The notes beneath the pieces are model-generated. The model was not told the origin of the DNA. It saw nothing but the letters and a program-made list of their open reading frames with translations, and did no database searches. From Onthophagus taurus (lineage: Eukaryota > Arthropoda > Insecta > Coleoptera > Scarabaeidae), in the NCBI RefSeq assembly GCF_036711975.1, contig NC_091972.1:28525001-28589000 (forward strand): a stretch of 64,000 bases of DNA, in the 5' to 3' direction. Positions 46,701-57,646 of this stretch are shown here, piece after piece. Within the stretch, counting starts at the first letter, position 1. Each line of letters begins with the position of its first letter. A program made the translations under genes and the position numbers.

Positions 46701-49700
46701 CACAAACCGCGTTCGTGTGTTGCTCCCAAGTCAACGAAGAATCAAGATAAACCCCCAATAATCTTATACTACTCGGATTAACATTAAACTGCTTTCGTAG
46801 TGTGAACGTTGATAAAACTGTTTTATCTTTATTCAGGCTCAATTTATTCATTGCAAACCATAGCTCAGCATTAGTCTTCGATGAATCAGCCAAATCACAA
46901 GCAGTCTGGGAATCCTTGCTTTTACTGATTAAAGTGGTGTCGTCTGCATACATGATTACGGACGCACCGTGTATGCTGTTAGCTAAATCATTGACGTAAA
47001 TTAAGAAAAGAAGAGGTCCCAGGATTGCATACTACATAACGCTGGACGAAGCAGAACCAGAAAGGTGCTGTAAAAGCAAACGGTTCATAACTAAAGTTAT
47101 GTTTATGGCTGCATCTTCCATACCACGGTATGACAGTGCTAAAAAAACAGTATTTCAACGGTAAAATAGCACTTTGGCCTTTTGTTTATAAAGAACCTGC
47201 AAAAAGAAACAGCAAGAACCGGGTAAGAGGAAAAATGGTGACCAAAAACATCGAGTCTATTAACGCAGCAGAATGCAAAAAGATGATTATCGATAAGGTT
47301 GTACCAGCCATTAGATCCAAGTTGATTGGTTCCAAATTGATGATAATGGATCAAGATAACATAATTTATAAGCAATTTCTCAATTTCTTATGCACAAGCC
47401 AGTAAATTCCACAATATCAAAATTGACAATCATCTACATTAATTCTGTTATGACTAAAAAAACTAAAGGTGATAGAGAAAAACGTTTCCTATAAAAATTG
47501 ATGATAAAGGATTAAGATAACATAATTCATAACCAATGCCACCATAGCTAACACCATTTCTTATGTACAAACCAAGAAATCCCAAAATATCAAAATTGAC
47601 AATCATCTACATTAAATTCTGTTATGATTAAAAAACTGAAAGTAATAGAGAAAAACATTTCTCATAAAAATTGATGATAATGAACCAAGATAACATAATT
47701 CATAACCAATGCTATCACAGATATCACTATTTCTTAGGTTTAAGCCAGGAATTCTCAAAATATCAAAATTAACAATCATCTGCGTTAAATTCTGTTATAA
47801 GTAGAAAATTAGAGGTGATAGAGAAAAACGTTTCTCATAAGAATCAATGATAATGAAGCAAGATAACATAATCCATAGTCAATGCCACCATAGATATCAC
47901 CATTTCTTAGGTTCAAGCCAGGAATTCTCAAAATATCAAAATTGACAATCATCTGCGTTAAATTCTGTTATAAGTAGAAAATTAAAGGTGATAGAGAAAA
48001 ACGTTTCCCATAAAAATCAGTGATAATGAATCAAGATAACATTATTCATAACCAATACTACCTTAGATATTACCATTTCTTAGGTTCAAGCCAGGAATTC
48101 TCAAAATATCAAAATTGACAATCATCTGCGTTAAATTCTGTTATAAGTAGAAAATTAAAGATGATAGAGAAAAATGTTTCCCATAAAAATTAATGATAAT
48201 GAATCAAGATAACATTATTCATAACCAATGCTACCTTAGATATTACTATTTCTTAGGTTCAAGCCAGGAATTCTCAAAATATCAAAATTGACAATCATCT
48301 GCGTTAAATTCTGTTATAAGTAGAAAATTAAAGGTGATAGAGAAAAATGTTTCCCATAAAAATTAATGATAATGAATCAAGATAACATTATTCATTACCT
48401 TAGATATTACTATTTCTTAGGTTCAAGTCAGAAATTCTCAAAATATCAAAATCGCCACAAACTATGAATGAATTAATAGATTGTGTTAAAAGTGCCTTCG
48501 ACGCATTAACTAAAGCAAAGTTAAATAACGTATTCTCGACACTATAAAAGTGCATGGAGTCAACCATGATGGCCTGCCAACCAGCAGGCAACAACTACAA
48601 AATTGAATAAATTTGAATCTGAGCATGCTGCAGAAAAACTTTTCGAACGAAAGTTGTAGCAAATTGTATTCTTAACAAAATTACACTCTCTTACGCTTTT
48701 GCTCTCAGACGCATAGATATCGAGAAAAATATGAAAACTCATGAATAAACAAAAGCTTCACCATGAAGGGCGTTTACATTGAACCAGCTGAATTGTGTTG
48801 AAATGTGTAAAATTTTCATTAAATTAAGTTACAAACTGATTTACTATACAATAACAAATACAATAAAGCAGTTTCCAAAGTTTTGTATACCATAATTTAA
48901 GACAAATTGTAAAGAGAAATGTATACCATAATTTGAAACAGTGGGACCGTGTATATGAGTTGTTCTATTAAATGATGAGCAATGATTATAATTTAGAAAC
49001 TTAAGGAAACCACACTCAGTTAATTTCAGCCAAGATTCCGTTAAACAGAGAATATCAAACTCCTTGTCAGCGAGGAAAGCCTCCAGAACGCTCAGCTTAT
49101 TACTCAGGCACTGTATATTGGTGTAGAAAACATTTGACACGGCAGACTTCGCTTTTGTGTTCCTAAAAAAGAACGATTTTGATATGTATTAACCTCCCTA
49201 TTCGCATTTGGCTTCTTTATCCGCTTGAAGGAACCAAGATTGCTACATAAGATATGATTACAAATATGATCGAATAGTTTACACTTTCCTAGCCTGTTAT
49301 AATAAAGACCATGTTTCGTCTGACAGTTTGCCAGATAAGTTTCAACAACTTTACAACAATCATACAATTTATGAAACATATATTCATTAAAATTGTTTAT
49401 TGTGTTGTTTAACATAGCTTTATGTGGCCAATAAGATACATTTACGTAGATTAAGTTTATTACAGATGCAATCTTTTGCATCTTTTCAACAATACCAGGA
49501 CTTATGGATTTATTACAAAGTACATTATTGATTCCGCCGATTACTATAACGAAATCATTACTTATAACTACGAAGGCTTTCACGGCCGATATTAATTAAA
49601 CTAAAACTAGAACTAACACTAGCACTATCACAAGAACTAACACTAGGCCTAGAATCTTTCGGGTTAAGCCGTGCGTTTTTTGAAAAAATGTTTGACGTTT

Positions 49701-52700
49701 CGTATGCCATGTTGTAACCTTCTTCAGAAACAAGTTCGAAGTGACGAATTCGTTTAAAATTTGACAATAAATATATGAAAAGGTAATTAATAACTAATTA
49801 GTGTGTAATTGTCAACTAAGTTGTTTTGTCAAATCCGGGTGGAGAAGGCTTCGTTGAGTTTACCAACATCTTCCATGTGCGGCTGAGTTCCCAGCCATCT
49901 TCTCTATTCATGTTATTCCCATGTCGATGAATCTCTATCGCCTCTTTCATCAATCTTTGGAAGTAATGTCCGTTTCTTGCTAGCACTTTGGTTTTTTCGA
50001 ACTCTATGCTGTGTCCTCCTTTGTGGCAATGCTCTGCGATTGCAGATTATTGGATCTTCCTTAGTCGGACGTCTCTTTCGTGTTCCTTGATGCGGCACTC
50101 GATGTTACGTCCAGTTTGGCCAACGTAATATTTCCCGCAACTGCAAAATAGCCGGTAGACTCCCGCTCCTTTTAATGGGGTTAGTTTGTCTTTGGCTATT
50201 GGAAGAGCGTTTTGTATTTTGCTGACCGTACCGTATTGTACCACGATATCATTCTTCTTCAGACGCCTCGCAATTCGCTCCGTCACACCTGAAACATAAG
50301 GAAGGCAGATAAAACCGGCTGGTGTCGTACTTACCGAGTCATCCTTCTGTTTGTGTGGTTTGGTGGCTCGTCGGATATCTCTCATCGTGTAGCCGTTCTT
50401 CTGCAGCACATCTTTCTTCTTTTCTTAGGTTCTTTTTATCGCATATCCTCTCTGCTCGCTGGAATAAGGCTTGAATCACGGACTTCTTCTGTTGTGGATG
50501 GTGGTGGGATGAAGCCTGCAGGTACCTATTCGTATGTGTCTTCTTTCGATATACTCCCAGTTCCATGCCCCTATCTGTCTTCCTAGTGACTAACACATCC
50601 AGAAATGGCAACTGTTTTGCATTTTCTGTTTCCATGGTAAATTTTATCATGGGGTGCTGTGAATTGAGGTGCTTTAGAAATTCCTGGAGTTGTTCTTTTC
50701 TATGTTGCCAGATCACGAAAGTGTCATCGACGTAACGGAGCCATTGCTTCGGTTTCCAAGGACTCTTCTTTAGCGCTTTCTCTTCAAACATCTCCATATA
50801 AAAATTGGCTATCACAGGAGACAGAGGTGATCCCATGGCTGCTCCTTCGCATTGCTCGTAGAATTCCCCCTTCCAGCTGAAATATGTCGACGATAGGTAG
50901 TATTCCACTAGTCCTGGGACATACTTGGGCAAACCTTCCGGGATGAGTTTCTGGCGAAGACCATCCACGACATCCTTGCCATCATATCCTGAGGGTCTAG
51001 CTTCATACTCCTAATTGATTCTACAAAATGTGTGGAATCTCTGACATATGACTCTGTTTTACCTGTAAAAGGAGACAGAACCTTGGAAAGGTGTTTTGCT
51101 AGTTGATAGGTGGGAGAATTTATGGCACTGACAATAGGGCGTAGTGGGACGTCTGGTTTATGGATGTTGGGTAATCCATATATCCTTGGTGGTACTGGAG
51201 CCTGTACGAATAAGCTTTTCTGTTGATCTGCTGGGATTTCTGTGGATTTTAGCAGTTCTTTCATCTTCCTTACTATCTTCTCGGTTGGGTCCTTTTTTAT
51301 TTTCTTATAGGTGGCTGGGTCCAACAGGCTCTTGATCTTCTCGTCGTATTCCTTTCTGTCCATAACCACGGTGGCATTCCCCTTGTCCGCTGGTAGGATG
51401 ATAATGTCTGGTTTTTCCCTTATCGTTCGTAGTGCTCTTCTTTCGTTCATTGTTAAGTTTGATTTTGGTGGCTTTACTGTTTTAAGCACTCTCGCTATGT
51501 CTTGACGAATTTCCTCTGCTTTCACTGCACGTATTCTGCGAATAGCCGCTTCCACTTCACATATAATTTCTTCTTTGGGAACCCTCTTTGGAGCGACTGC
51601 ATAATTTAAGCCTTTGGCGAGTACTTTAGTTTCCTCCTCTGTTAATGGGACGCTTGATCGGTTGATAACGACTGTTTCAATTGGCAAATCGTTGTTTTTC
51701 CTCTTGTGGGTGCGGCAGTCTAACGATTCGAATTTCTTAATCTGCTTATCCCGACATCTTTGGAAATCACGTTCAGATAGAATGATATTGTGGTACGATA
51801 CGGTACGGTCAGCAAAATACAAAACGCTCTTCCGATAGCCAAAGACAAACTAACGTAACATCGAGTGCCGCATCAAGGAACACGAAAGAGACGTCCGACT
51901 AAGGAAGATCCAACAATCTGCAGTCGCAGAGCATTTCCACAAAGGAGGACACAGCATAGAGTTCGAAAAAACCAAAGTGCTAGCAAAGATTCCAAAGATT
52001 GACGAGAGAGGCGATAGAGATTCATCGACCCGGATTTGACAAAACAACTTAGTTGACAATTACACACTAATTAGTTATTAATTACCTTATCATGTATTTA
52101 TTGTGAAATTTTAAACGAAACGTCAAACATTTTTTCAAAAAACGCCCGGCTTAACCCGAAAGATTCTAGGACTAGTGTTAGTTCCTGTGATAGTGCTAGT
52201 GTTAGTTTTAGTTTAAATATCATTACTTATTTGGCCACCCTGTACATATACTTAACCCGTAAGTTTCTAGGTCTCGTGTTAGTTCTAGTGATAATGCTAG
52301 TTTTAATAATAATATCTGTTGAATCAATTATCGTTGTTTGTATAGGTAATTCGCTGAAAATTTTGCAATTAAGAAATTGTCGTGAGGAAGTACGTGAAGA
52401 GAAGGTATCTGTGTTTCTAAACCATCTCCAAAAGGCCAGGAATCAAAGAACGTATTACCAAACCTTTTGTAGAAATAATGTTAATACAGTAAAAGTAGTA
52501 TCATTCGACTTTGCACAAACGGTTCATTATCCCACGAGTCCGCAACAGCCAAGAAACGCTTTCTTTAAAAAAACTAGGAAATGCGCTGTATTTGGTATTG
52601 CAAATGAAAAAGAAAAGTTGCAGGTACGTGATATATAATAATTATTGCAAAATGCGTTGTAAATAAATTTGTATTAACTTTTTAGTTTAATTATTTGATC

Positions 52701-53546
52701 GATGAGAAAGACTCCATTGGAAAAGGTCCGAACTGTGTTGTAAGCATACTTCATCATTATCTTAAGACATCCAGTAATACTGAAACTCTAGTGTTATTTA
52801 GCGATAATTGTGTGGGTCAGAATAAAAATAATGTGGTTATAGGATATCTAATGTGGAGAGTAGCCAAGGGACTTCAGAAAGCTATTTTATTTAATTTTCT
52901 TCTAACAGGTCACACAAAATTTACACCCGATAGGTTTTTCGGCATATTCAAAGCAAAATACGCTGTTAGTAATATCGACACTCACGACGACTTAATGAAA
53001 TGTGTTGTTGCCTCGTCCCCATCTGGTCACAATAAAGCTGTCTCCGCTGAAAATGTAACATGGTACGACTGGGCTAATTATTTGCAACAATTCTACAAAC
53101 CATTGATTGGAATAACGCAATATCATCACTTCATTATCTCTTCGAATTCTGTGAAAGTAAGACAGTTTGCAGACAGCGAGGAAACCATCGAATTCAAACT
53201 TTTACAGCAGCCTGTTAATGATCTCATGCCAAACATTATAAAACCAGTGGGATTGTCTTTGGAGCGCCAATGGTACATGTATAATAACCTACGAGAATTA
53301 GTTTCCGATATCGCTAAAGTGGACGATGTAGCTCCACTGCCGAAACAAATGTTGGCTAAGAAAGATGAAAAAGAGAATGACACCTCTGAATTATTATCAA
53401 GGAATAAGCAGGAAACGATGGCTTCAATGCAAGATGATAAATTGTTGAACAGGAAGAGGACGAATATAAGTAAAGATTGTGTTCACCCCGATCTGTTATG
53501 TTCACAATCGAAGAAAAAGAAGACGGATGGTCACATTAACCATTAA
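43788..53546 (+). CDS. Three-exon protein of a poorly characterised DDE-like family (probably DUF7869)
   Basis: Exons 43788-44643, 52346-52623 and 52686-53546 (TAA) have GT-AG borders, consistent phases and no internal stop: 664 residues. Exon 1 is basic and ends in a Cys motif (DDICDFCRG) that continues in exon 2. Acidic motifs: VVSFDFAQTVHYP (exon 2), VLFSDNCVGQNKNN and GHTKFTPDRFFGIFK (exon 3). They are spaced like the acidic triad of a DDE/RNase H-fold nuclease; this is my inference. The family occurs in many copies in insects and cnidarians, so a transposase is likelier than a host enzyme. The DUF number is from memory. Intron 1 is 7.7 kb and holds a Penelope-like element and other TEs, yet the frame is intact. 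The C-terminus is Lys-rich (KKKKTDG), a possible nuclear signal. Confidence 0.8.
44644..44734 (+). other. Start of the long intron 1
   Basis: Donor GTATGT at 44644, strong consensus. No gene in this stretch. Confidence 0.5.
44735..45070. mobile_element. Penelope-like element fragment with an internal inversion
   Basis: 44735-44790 is a CTAG-rich terminal module. 44830-44950 encodes, on the minus strand, QKRLVIQTLFLQAKRICDE, matching the Penelope element at 50480. 44960-45060 encodes, on the plus strand, IKYTMETE…, matching a part of the same protein in opposite orientation. It is a rearranged remnant. Confidence 0.7.
45071..45774. other. AT-rich stretch, no gene seen
   Basis: A short direct duplication GCTTCAGAACA near 45410-45430. 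Nothing else recognised. Confidence 0.35.
45775..46110 (-). pseudogene. Mariner-type transposase fragment
   Basis: Minus strand gives LLEDVPLEIRQNLFLQLAGC then PAHFAINMKDHLN, equivalent to the second catalytic motif region (Q-D-G-x-P-x-H-F) of DUF4817-type transposases. The Asp is replaced (LAGCPAHF). Fragment only. Confidence 0.65.
46111..46485. other. AT-rich stretch, possible MITE
   Basis: No gene seen. 46470-46500 carries a CCCCACCTCATATACG-like segment at the LINE boundary. Confidence 0.3.
46486..47125 (-). pseudogene. LINE reverse transcriptase fragment
   Basis: Minus strand: LGPLLFLIYVNDLANSIHG, VIMYADDTTLIS (catalytic), SIRLLGVYLDSSLTWEQHT and RLQRRAVRVLNNVKYRDDCR. One stop before the YADD region. 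It ends near the array boundary. With 48430-49583 it may be one LINE split by the tandem array. Confidence 0.8.
47130..47405 (+). pseudogene. Mariner-like transposase fragment (plant MLE-type motifs)
   Basis: 91 codons: FNGKIALWPFVYKEPAKRNS, then KNRVRGKMVTKNI, then a VVPAIRSK segment and MIMDQDN, where QDN is the second catalytic motif. The wording GKI-WPFV-EPAKR-SKNR-G is typical of the DD39D-type mariner-like elements best known from plants. It runs straight into a tandem array whose unit begins with this MDQDN coding sequence. Confidence 0.6.
47340..48450. repeat. Tandem array, ~172-bp unit, six to seven copies
   Basis: The marker AATATCAAAATTGACAATCA recurs at about 47416, 47587, 47757, 47931, 48102 and 48273, with a degraded copy near 48441. 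Spacing is 171-174 bp. Another marker GATAATGAATCAAGATAACA recurs at the same period. Inner copies (from 47757) are more alike than the first two. The unit derives in part from the transposase at 47130-47405. Confidence 0.9.
48430..49583 (-). pseudogene. 5' part of a LINE: SGNH-like ORF1 and endonuclease
   Basis: Minus ORF 49583-49104 has DFVIVIGGINNVL, then LIYVNVSYWPH and LYYNRLGKCKLFDH, the pattern of the SGNH/esterase-like ORF1 found in some insect CR1-group LINEs. The AP-type endonuclease start (YTNIQCLSNKLSVLEAFL, ILCLTESWL) follows in 49140-48844, then a broken remainder ending in FIVCGDFDI near 48440. The frame continues across several stops. Confidence 0.65.
49590..49672. repeat. CTAG-rich module at the Penelope-like element's left edge
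   Basis: CTAGAACTAACACTAGCACT… ending in TTTCGGGTTAAGCCGTGCG. Inverse counterpart at 52140-52225. Confidence 0.8.
49697..49727 (-). ncRNA. Possible hammerhead ribozyme core
   Basis: On the minus strand, CTGAAGA (49727-49721) is followed after 18 nt by CGAAAC (49702-49697), the two conserved hammerhead core blocks. Many Penelope-like elements carry hammerheads in their terminal repeats. Stems were not folded. Confidence 0.35.
49816..51780 (-). pseudogene. Penelope-like polyprotein: reverse transcriptase and GIY-YIG endonuclease
   Basis: Minus strand. N-terminal region 51780-50908 includes IILPADKGNATVVMDRKEYD and PRIYGLPNIHKPDVPLRPIV, the start of the Penelope reverse transcriptase. 50968-50339 has GAAMGSPLSPVIANFYMEMF and LRYVDDTFVIW (catalytic). 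50409-50047 has GVYRLFCSCGKYYVGQTGRN, the GIY-YIG endonuclease; its tail continues to TAG 49818-49816. Breaks: frame changes near 50950 and 50400 and TAA at about 50048, where the inverted copy at 51905 has CAA. So this is a recently disabled copy. Confidence 0.92.
51780..52225 (+). repeat. Inverted partial copy of the Penelope-like element's 3' end
   Basis: Plus-strand sequence matches the minus strand of about 50240-49590, minus ~110 bp (deleted near 51852) and minus ~45 bp covering the hammerhead-like block near 52110. It retains CAA where the main copy has TAA. Confidence 0.88.
52226..52345. other. End of intron 1 with a second CTAG module
   Basis: 52262-52312 is a further CTAG-rich module, inverse of 44735-44790. 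The acceptor TTGTATAG at 52338-52345 leads into exon 2 of the 43788 gene. Confidence 0.6.
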
Positions 53547-54269
53547 AAATAATTGTGTATTTAACTTTTTATCTATGTACTATATAAGATAGCCAACTTA
53601 ATATACAGGCATCGCGACAGCGGTAAAACGTAAAATACGAAAAACAAGAAAAAAAGAAAAGGGAAAAATGAAGATTTACCACAAATGGGTTCCAAAAACA
53701 ACCTAGCATCGATTGGTCCAAATTTTAACAAAAATTTATAATATTCATTTCTTAAATATAATAAAAACTCAATTCTTGCACTTTTCTCAATAGATTTTAC
53801 TTTTATTTTTAAGTTCTATTGGTTTCGATTTTGATCAAATCATCCGTCAATTTAAATTTATAAACACTGAATTCAATAAAAATAGCTTCATTTCGTTATC
53901 GTGTTAAATGTTACAAATATGAAACTTAAATAATTTTCTCTGGGTGTTAAAAACTTTAAAATTAATTTCGATTTAACTGCTGTTATTAGTTTCAGACGTC
54001 ATGACCTAGCTGAAATGATGACACCATGGCTATTTGGATTTTTCATTGTCAATAAGTGAGACGAAGCTTTAGTTTATCGTTTGTTTCATTCATGATTTAA
54101 TTTTATTATTTTTAATTTAATTGGAAAATTTGTATTATAAAGAATAAAAATTATTGATGGCACAAAGTACACAAAGATAAACATAGAGGTAAAGATGACG
54201 ATGTTTTTATATGCAATGTGCATGAAGGCTATGAAATGAAACATGCAAATTTGGTACGCTAAAAGTTGA
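53547..54269. other. Intergenic and probable 3' flank of the 43788 gene
   Basis: AT-rich. No matching right-hand terminal repeat of that gene was found here. Confidence 0.35.
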
Positions 54270-54517
54270 ACTAATAAAAAATGTATCAGAGATCAAAGAA
54301 ACTCTCAGGTTGAAACTTTGAAAAATAACATACGTTGGTTGTATTATCATTAACCGTAGTCGTTTTCTTGTACCCAATTTTTCTATGTTGAAATTCTTCA
54401 GCCTTGCCTAATTGTTTCAAAATACGATAAAATGAAGTACAGGGTGGGATGTTTCTGTCTGGAAACCTTTCTTCGTATAAATTTCAGGCAACATTGATAT
54501 CTCTGGCTACTTCTCCA
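54270..54517 (-). pseudogene. DUF4817-type transposase N-terminal fragment
   Basis: Minus: NLYEERFPDRNIPPC, then FYRILKQLGKAEEFQHRKIG, the helix-turn-helix region pattern (Y-x-E-R-F-P-x-R) of DUF4817-type transposases. One stop upstream of it. Fragment only. Confidence 0.55.
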
Positions 54518-54856
54518 TAGTGATTCGCATGAGACCAACGAGACGAGATTTTGGTAAAGTCTTGTCTCGTTTCGCGGATGAACTAATAAGTCTTGTATCA
54601 AGTCTCGTCTCGCAACCTCTAGTCTCGTCTCGTCTCGCTTCTCGTACGAGAGTCTCATAAAAGTATCGAAGTCTCGTCATGCATAATCTTATTGATTCAG
54701 TGCAATAAGGAATACTTAAATACTTGCTATAATGTAAGAGTCGGAAGAGAGAATTACACTTGTTGAAAGATAACATAATTTATTTGTAAGTAATATATCT
54801 AAACAAAATAAAAACTTAACATTATTTTAAAAATGAAATAAGTAAAAAAACAGCCC

Positions 54857-57646
54857 TCAGCCCTCTCGGTCGCAAATGATTTTGTTTTTTACCCAATCAT
54901 TTAGGCATAACAAACATCGTGCAGATTTATTATTAAGCCGATTTCGATGTTTTCTTATAGTTAACGCAGCACGTGAGAATAGTCTTTCCGCCGGGACTGA
55001 AGTAGCCGGTATGCTTAAGAGGTCTGGTGCCATTAAACTTAGAATAGGAAATTCAGAAGCATGAATTTTCCACCATTGTAGTATATCTGTGTCTTTATTA
55101 CACCGAGCCATAGAATAATATTTTTGAAGCTCCTGCATCCATTCTCCTTCGGAAGGCGTAAGATTTACTGCATACAAAGCATCAAAATCAATTACAAAAT
55201 CCGACTTTTCCGCTCTAGAATCTTCTCGTTCCTCCAATGCCGTTGCTTTCGTACGTTGTCCTTCTGATTGATGGAAATAGGCTTTATAAACATCTTCAAA
55301 TTTCTGAATCGAAGTCTTTTTTAATTCTTGGCCCCATCTTGTTATATCAAAAACTTCTATCTTATGCCGCGGATCGAGAATTAAAACTGCAGCATATATC
55401 CAATTAGTTTTACGATAATGCTTTAATATTTTGTCTCTCGCAGCCTGAAAACTAACAATAAGCTGCTCTTCGACAGCGTTTCGATCTGCTTTTCGGTCCC
55501 ATGCAAATATTTTGCTCTCAATATTATCAATTAGTATATTGATATATACAACAACCATAGGTAATGTGACGTACTTCTCTCCTCCGAGTTTCTTGGAAAG
55601 TATTTGAAAGTTTGTTAGTAATTTATGCACTTCTTCTAGCAGTATCCATTCTTTGTCCTCAAGAGCATATGGTTTTAAATCACCAACATTTTGACACAAT
55701 ACACCAAGTCCATGTCTACCTTCAAGAGCTACTTTCAACATATCATCACTGGAATTCCAGCGTGTAGGCACATCCAACACAGGTGTCAATTGGCGAGAAT
55801 TACCAGTTGCTTCACATGCACTTCGAAACTTAATTAAAAGTTGCTCTGATCGTTTAATTTTCGAAAAGATAGAACGTATTTTACATAGTGCATTAGAATT
55901 ATCTTCAATTTCCTCAACTTCTTCATCGACACTATCGTCACTCAATTCTTCATTTGCTTCAGAATTTAATTTCAAAAAATTAAACAAATCTTGCACGGAC
56001 AGATTAATTATATGTCCAAAACATCGAAAATGGCAGTCCTCTACATTTAAATCGGGAATAAGTTCATGAAGTTCCTTAATAAAAGATGTATTTGCTGAGG
56101 CATTATCCATTGTTATTCCTTGAAGTTTGTGGATTAAGCCTTTAGCGTTAAGACATTTGAAAAACGTAAGAGCGATGTCTTTTCCTGTATGTTTCCCATG
56201 GGCAGGAACAAAATCTAGAGCGATAGATTTTCAATTCCCAATTGTCATCTATAAAATGTGTTGTAATTCTATAATAAGATCTGCCGCTGATAGAGGTCCA
56301 GCCGTCTATAGTAATAATTTCGAAGAATTTTCTACCAACATGTCAGTCATTTTCTTATTTAGACAGTCGAATCGTAACATTGCCAATCTTCTCAATTTAT
56401 CTTTTTTTGGAAAATCCTCTCCAGATATTTCCTTAAAAAAATTCTGAGTGTCTTCGTCATTGAAGAAATTAAAAGGTAAATATTTTTTTGCCATCCAATC
56501 AACAATCAACGAATCAAAATTATCCTTTTTTGTTTTCACTGATGTGCTCTGAAAATAATAATAAAGAATGCGACAAAATCTTATAACACGGACTAAAGGT
56601 AAAAAATAGCTATTTATCTAACTACTTGGGAAATGACGAATGACACAATTTGTGTAATGCAATCTGCAATACATAATTGATGCATGAATAGTTTTATTTC
56701 CTACACTCTATTTTCTGCTCTTTAGTGTAGTGGTAGTCGTTTGGAAACCTTTTGGAAAACTTATTGATTTCAATATTTAAAACACAAATATGCGATAAAT
56801 AAAAATATGGGCATCGATGGTATGCAGTGTGTCCTCTTAAGTTATGCATATGGAAACTTTTTTATTGTTCATTTTATGAAAAAAAAGTTACTTTTCATTA
56901 ATTTCTTTTGCTCGATGTATAAAATAAATACAATTTATATTGGAAAAATTCCATTTTTTTGTACAAGATGCACAAAAATGTAGATATGCAAAATTAAAAT
57001 TTTTTTAATCAAACTGCCAAAAATTTTATTCGGCTTTTCGTATTATTTTTCTAAATTTTTCATTTTTGTATTTTAAAAAATTGCCTACAAAATTTATACT
57101 GAACCTGACAATCACACAATCAGGCAAGAAATCCAAGAATTATGTAGCGTTAAAATAATTAAATTATAAAATTACCTAATAGCTTACCTTCCTTTGCGGT
57201 TTCACAGCAAACATTTCGGAAATAGTAAGTCTAGAAGTACTTGCTTCCGCCAGTTGTTTTTCTTCTTCTGGATATATTTCAAAATATGCTTTTGGATGTT
57301 TACTGCGTAGGTGTTTTCTTATACCGGTAGTATTGCCCCGTGCCATTTCAATTTCCTTCGAATTTATACATATTCTGCACCTGGCTATTTTATCTCGATT
57401 TGTCCCTTTCAATTCAATGTTAAAATACGTATCGAATTTGCTTTTGTGAGAGTCGTTTAGTGTTTGTATGCGAGACGAAGAGCGACTGGTACTTAACGAA
57501 GATGACAATTCACTTTCAGTTACATTATCACTTAAACTAACATTGTCTGGCATGTAAATATCCTCACTTTCACTAGAAAAATCACAGGAATTTGATTCAT
57601 CTTCTAAAGCCAAAAGTTCGCTTCTCTTCCTCTTGTATCTGTTCAT
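54857..57646 (-). pseudogene. hAT transposase (Ac-like) with BED finger, two frameshifts
   Basis: Exon 1 (ATG 57646 to about 57189): acidic/Ser-rich start and a BED finger (CRICINSKEIEMARGNTTG … KHLRSKHP). Donor GTAAGC, intron to an acceptor near 56551, then exon 2. The catalytic region has ITIDGWTS-like sequence near 56310 in a different frame, then a second shift near 56225. The final frame 56110-54857 is intact (418 codons): ITMDNASANTSF, CFGHIINLSVQDL, VPTRWNSSDDML, LDPRHKIEVF, and the dimerisation region SIPATSVPAERLFSRAALTI. Confidence 0.9.

Larger units (their letters stand above)
49590..52225 (-). mobile_element. Penelope-like retroelement with inverted flanks
   Basis: The coding body lies at 49816-51780. 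The left flank (49590-49815) and the right flank (52030-52225) are inverted copies, each with a CTAG-rich module. The right side (51780-52060) is a second, inverted copy of the 3' coding end, missing ~110 bp. This tail-to-body inverted arrangement resembles the partially inverted terminal repeats known in Penelope-like elements. Confidence 0.88.

Noticed and set aside
47340..48450. CRISPR array at 172-bp spacing
   Set aside because: Whole units repeat without spacers; it is a tandem satellite-like array.
51144..51838. Plus-strand open frames at the Penelope-like element
   Set aside because: Antisense to the reverse transcriptase; no family motifs.
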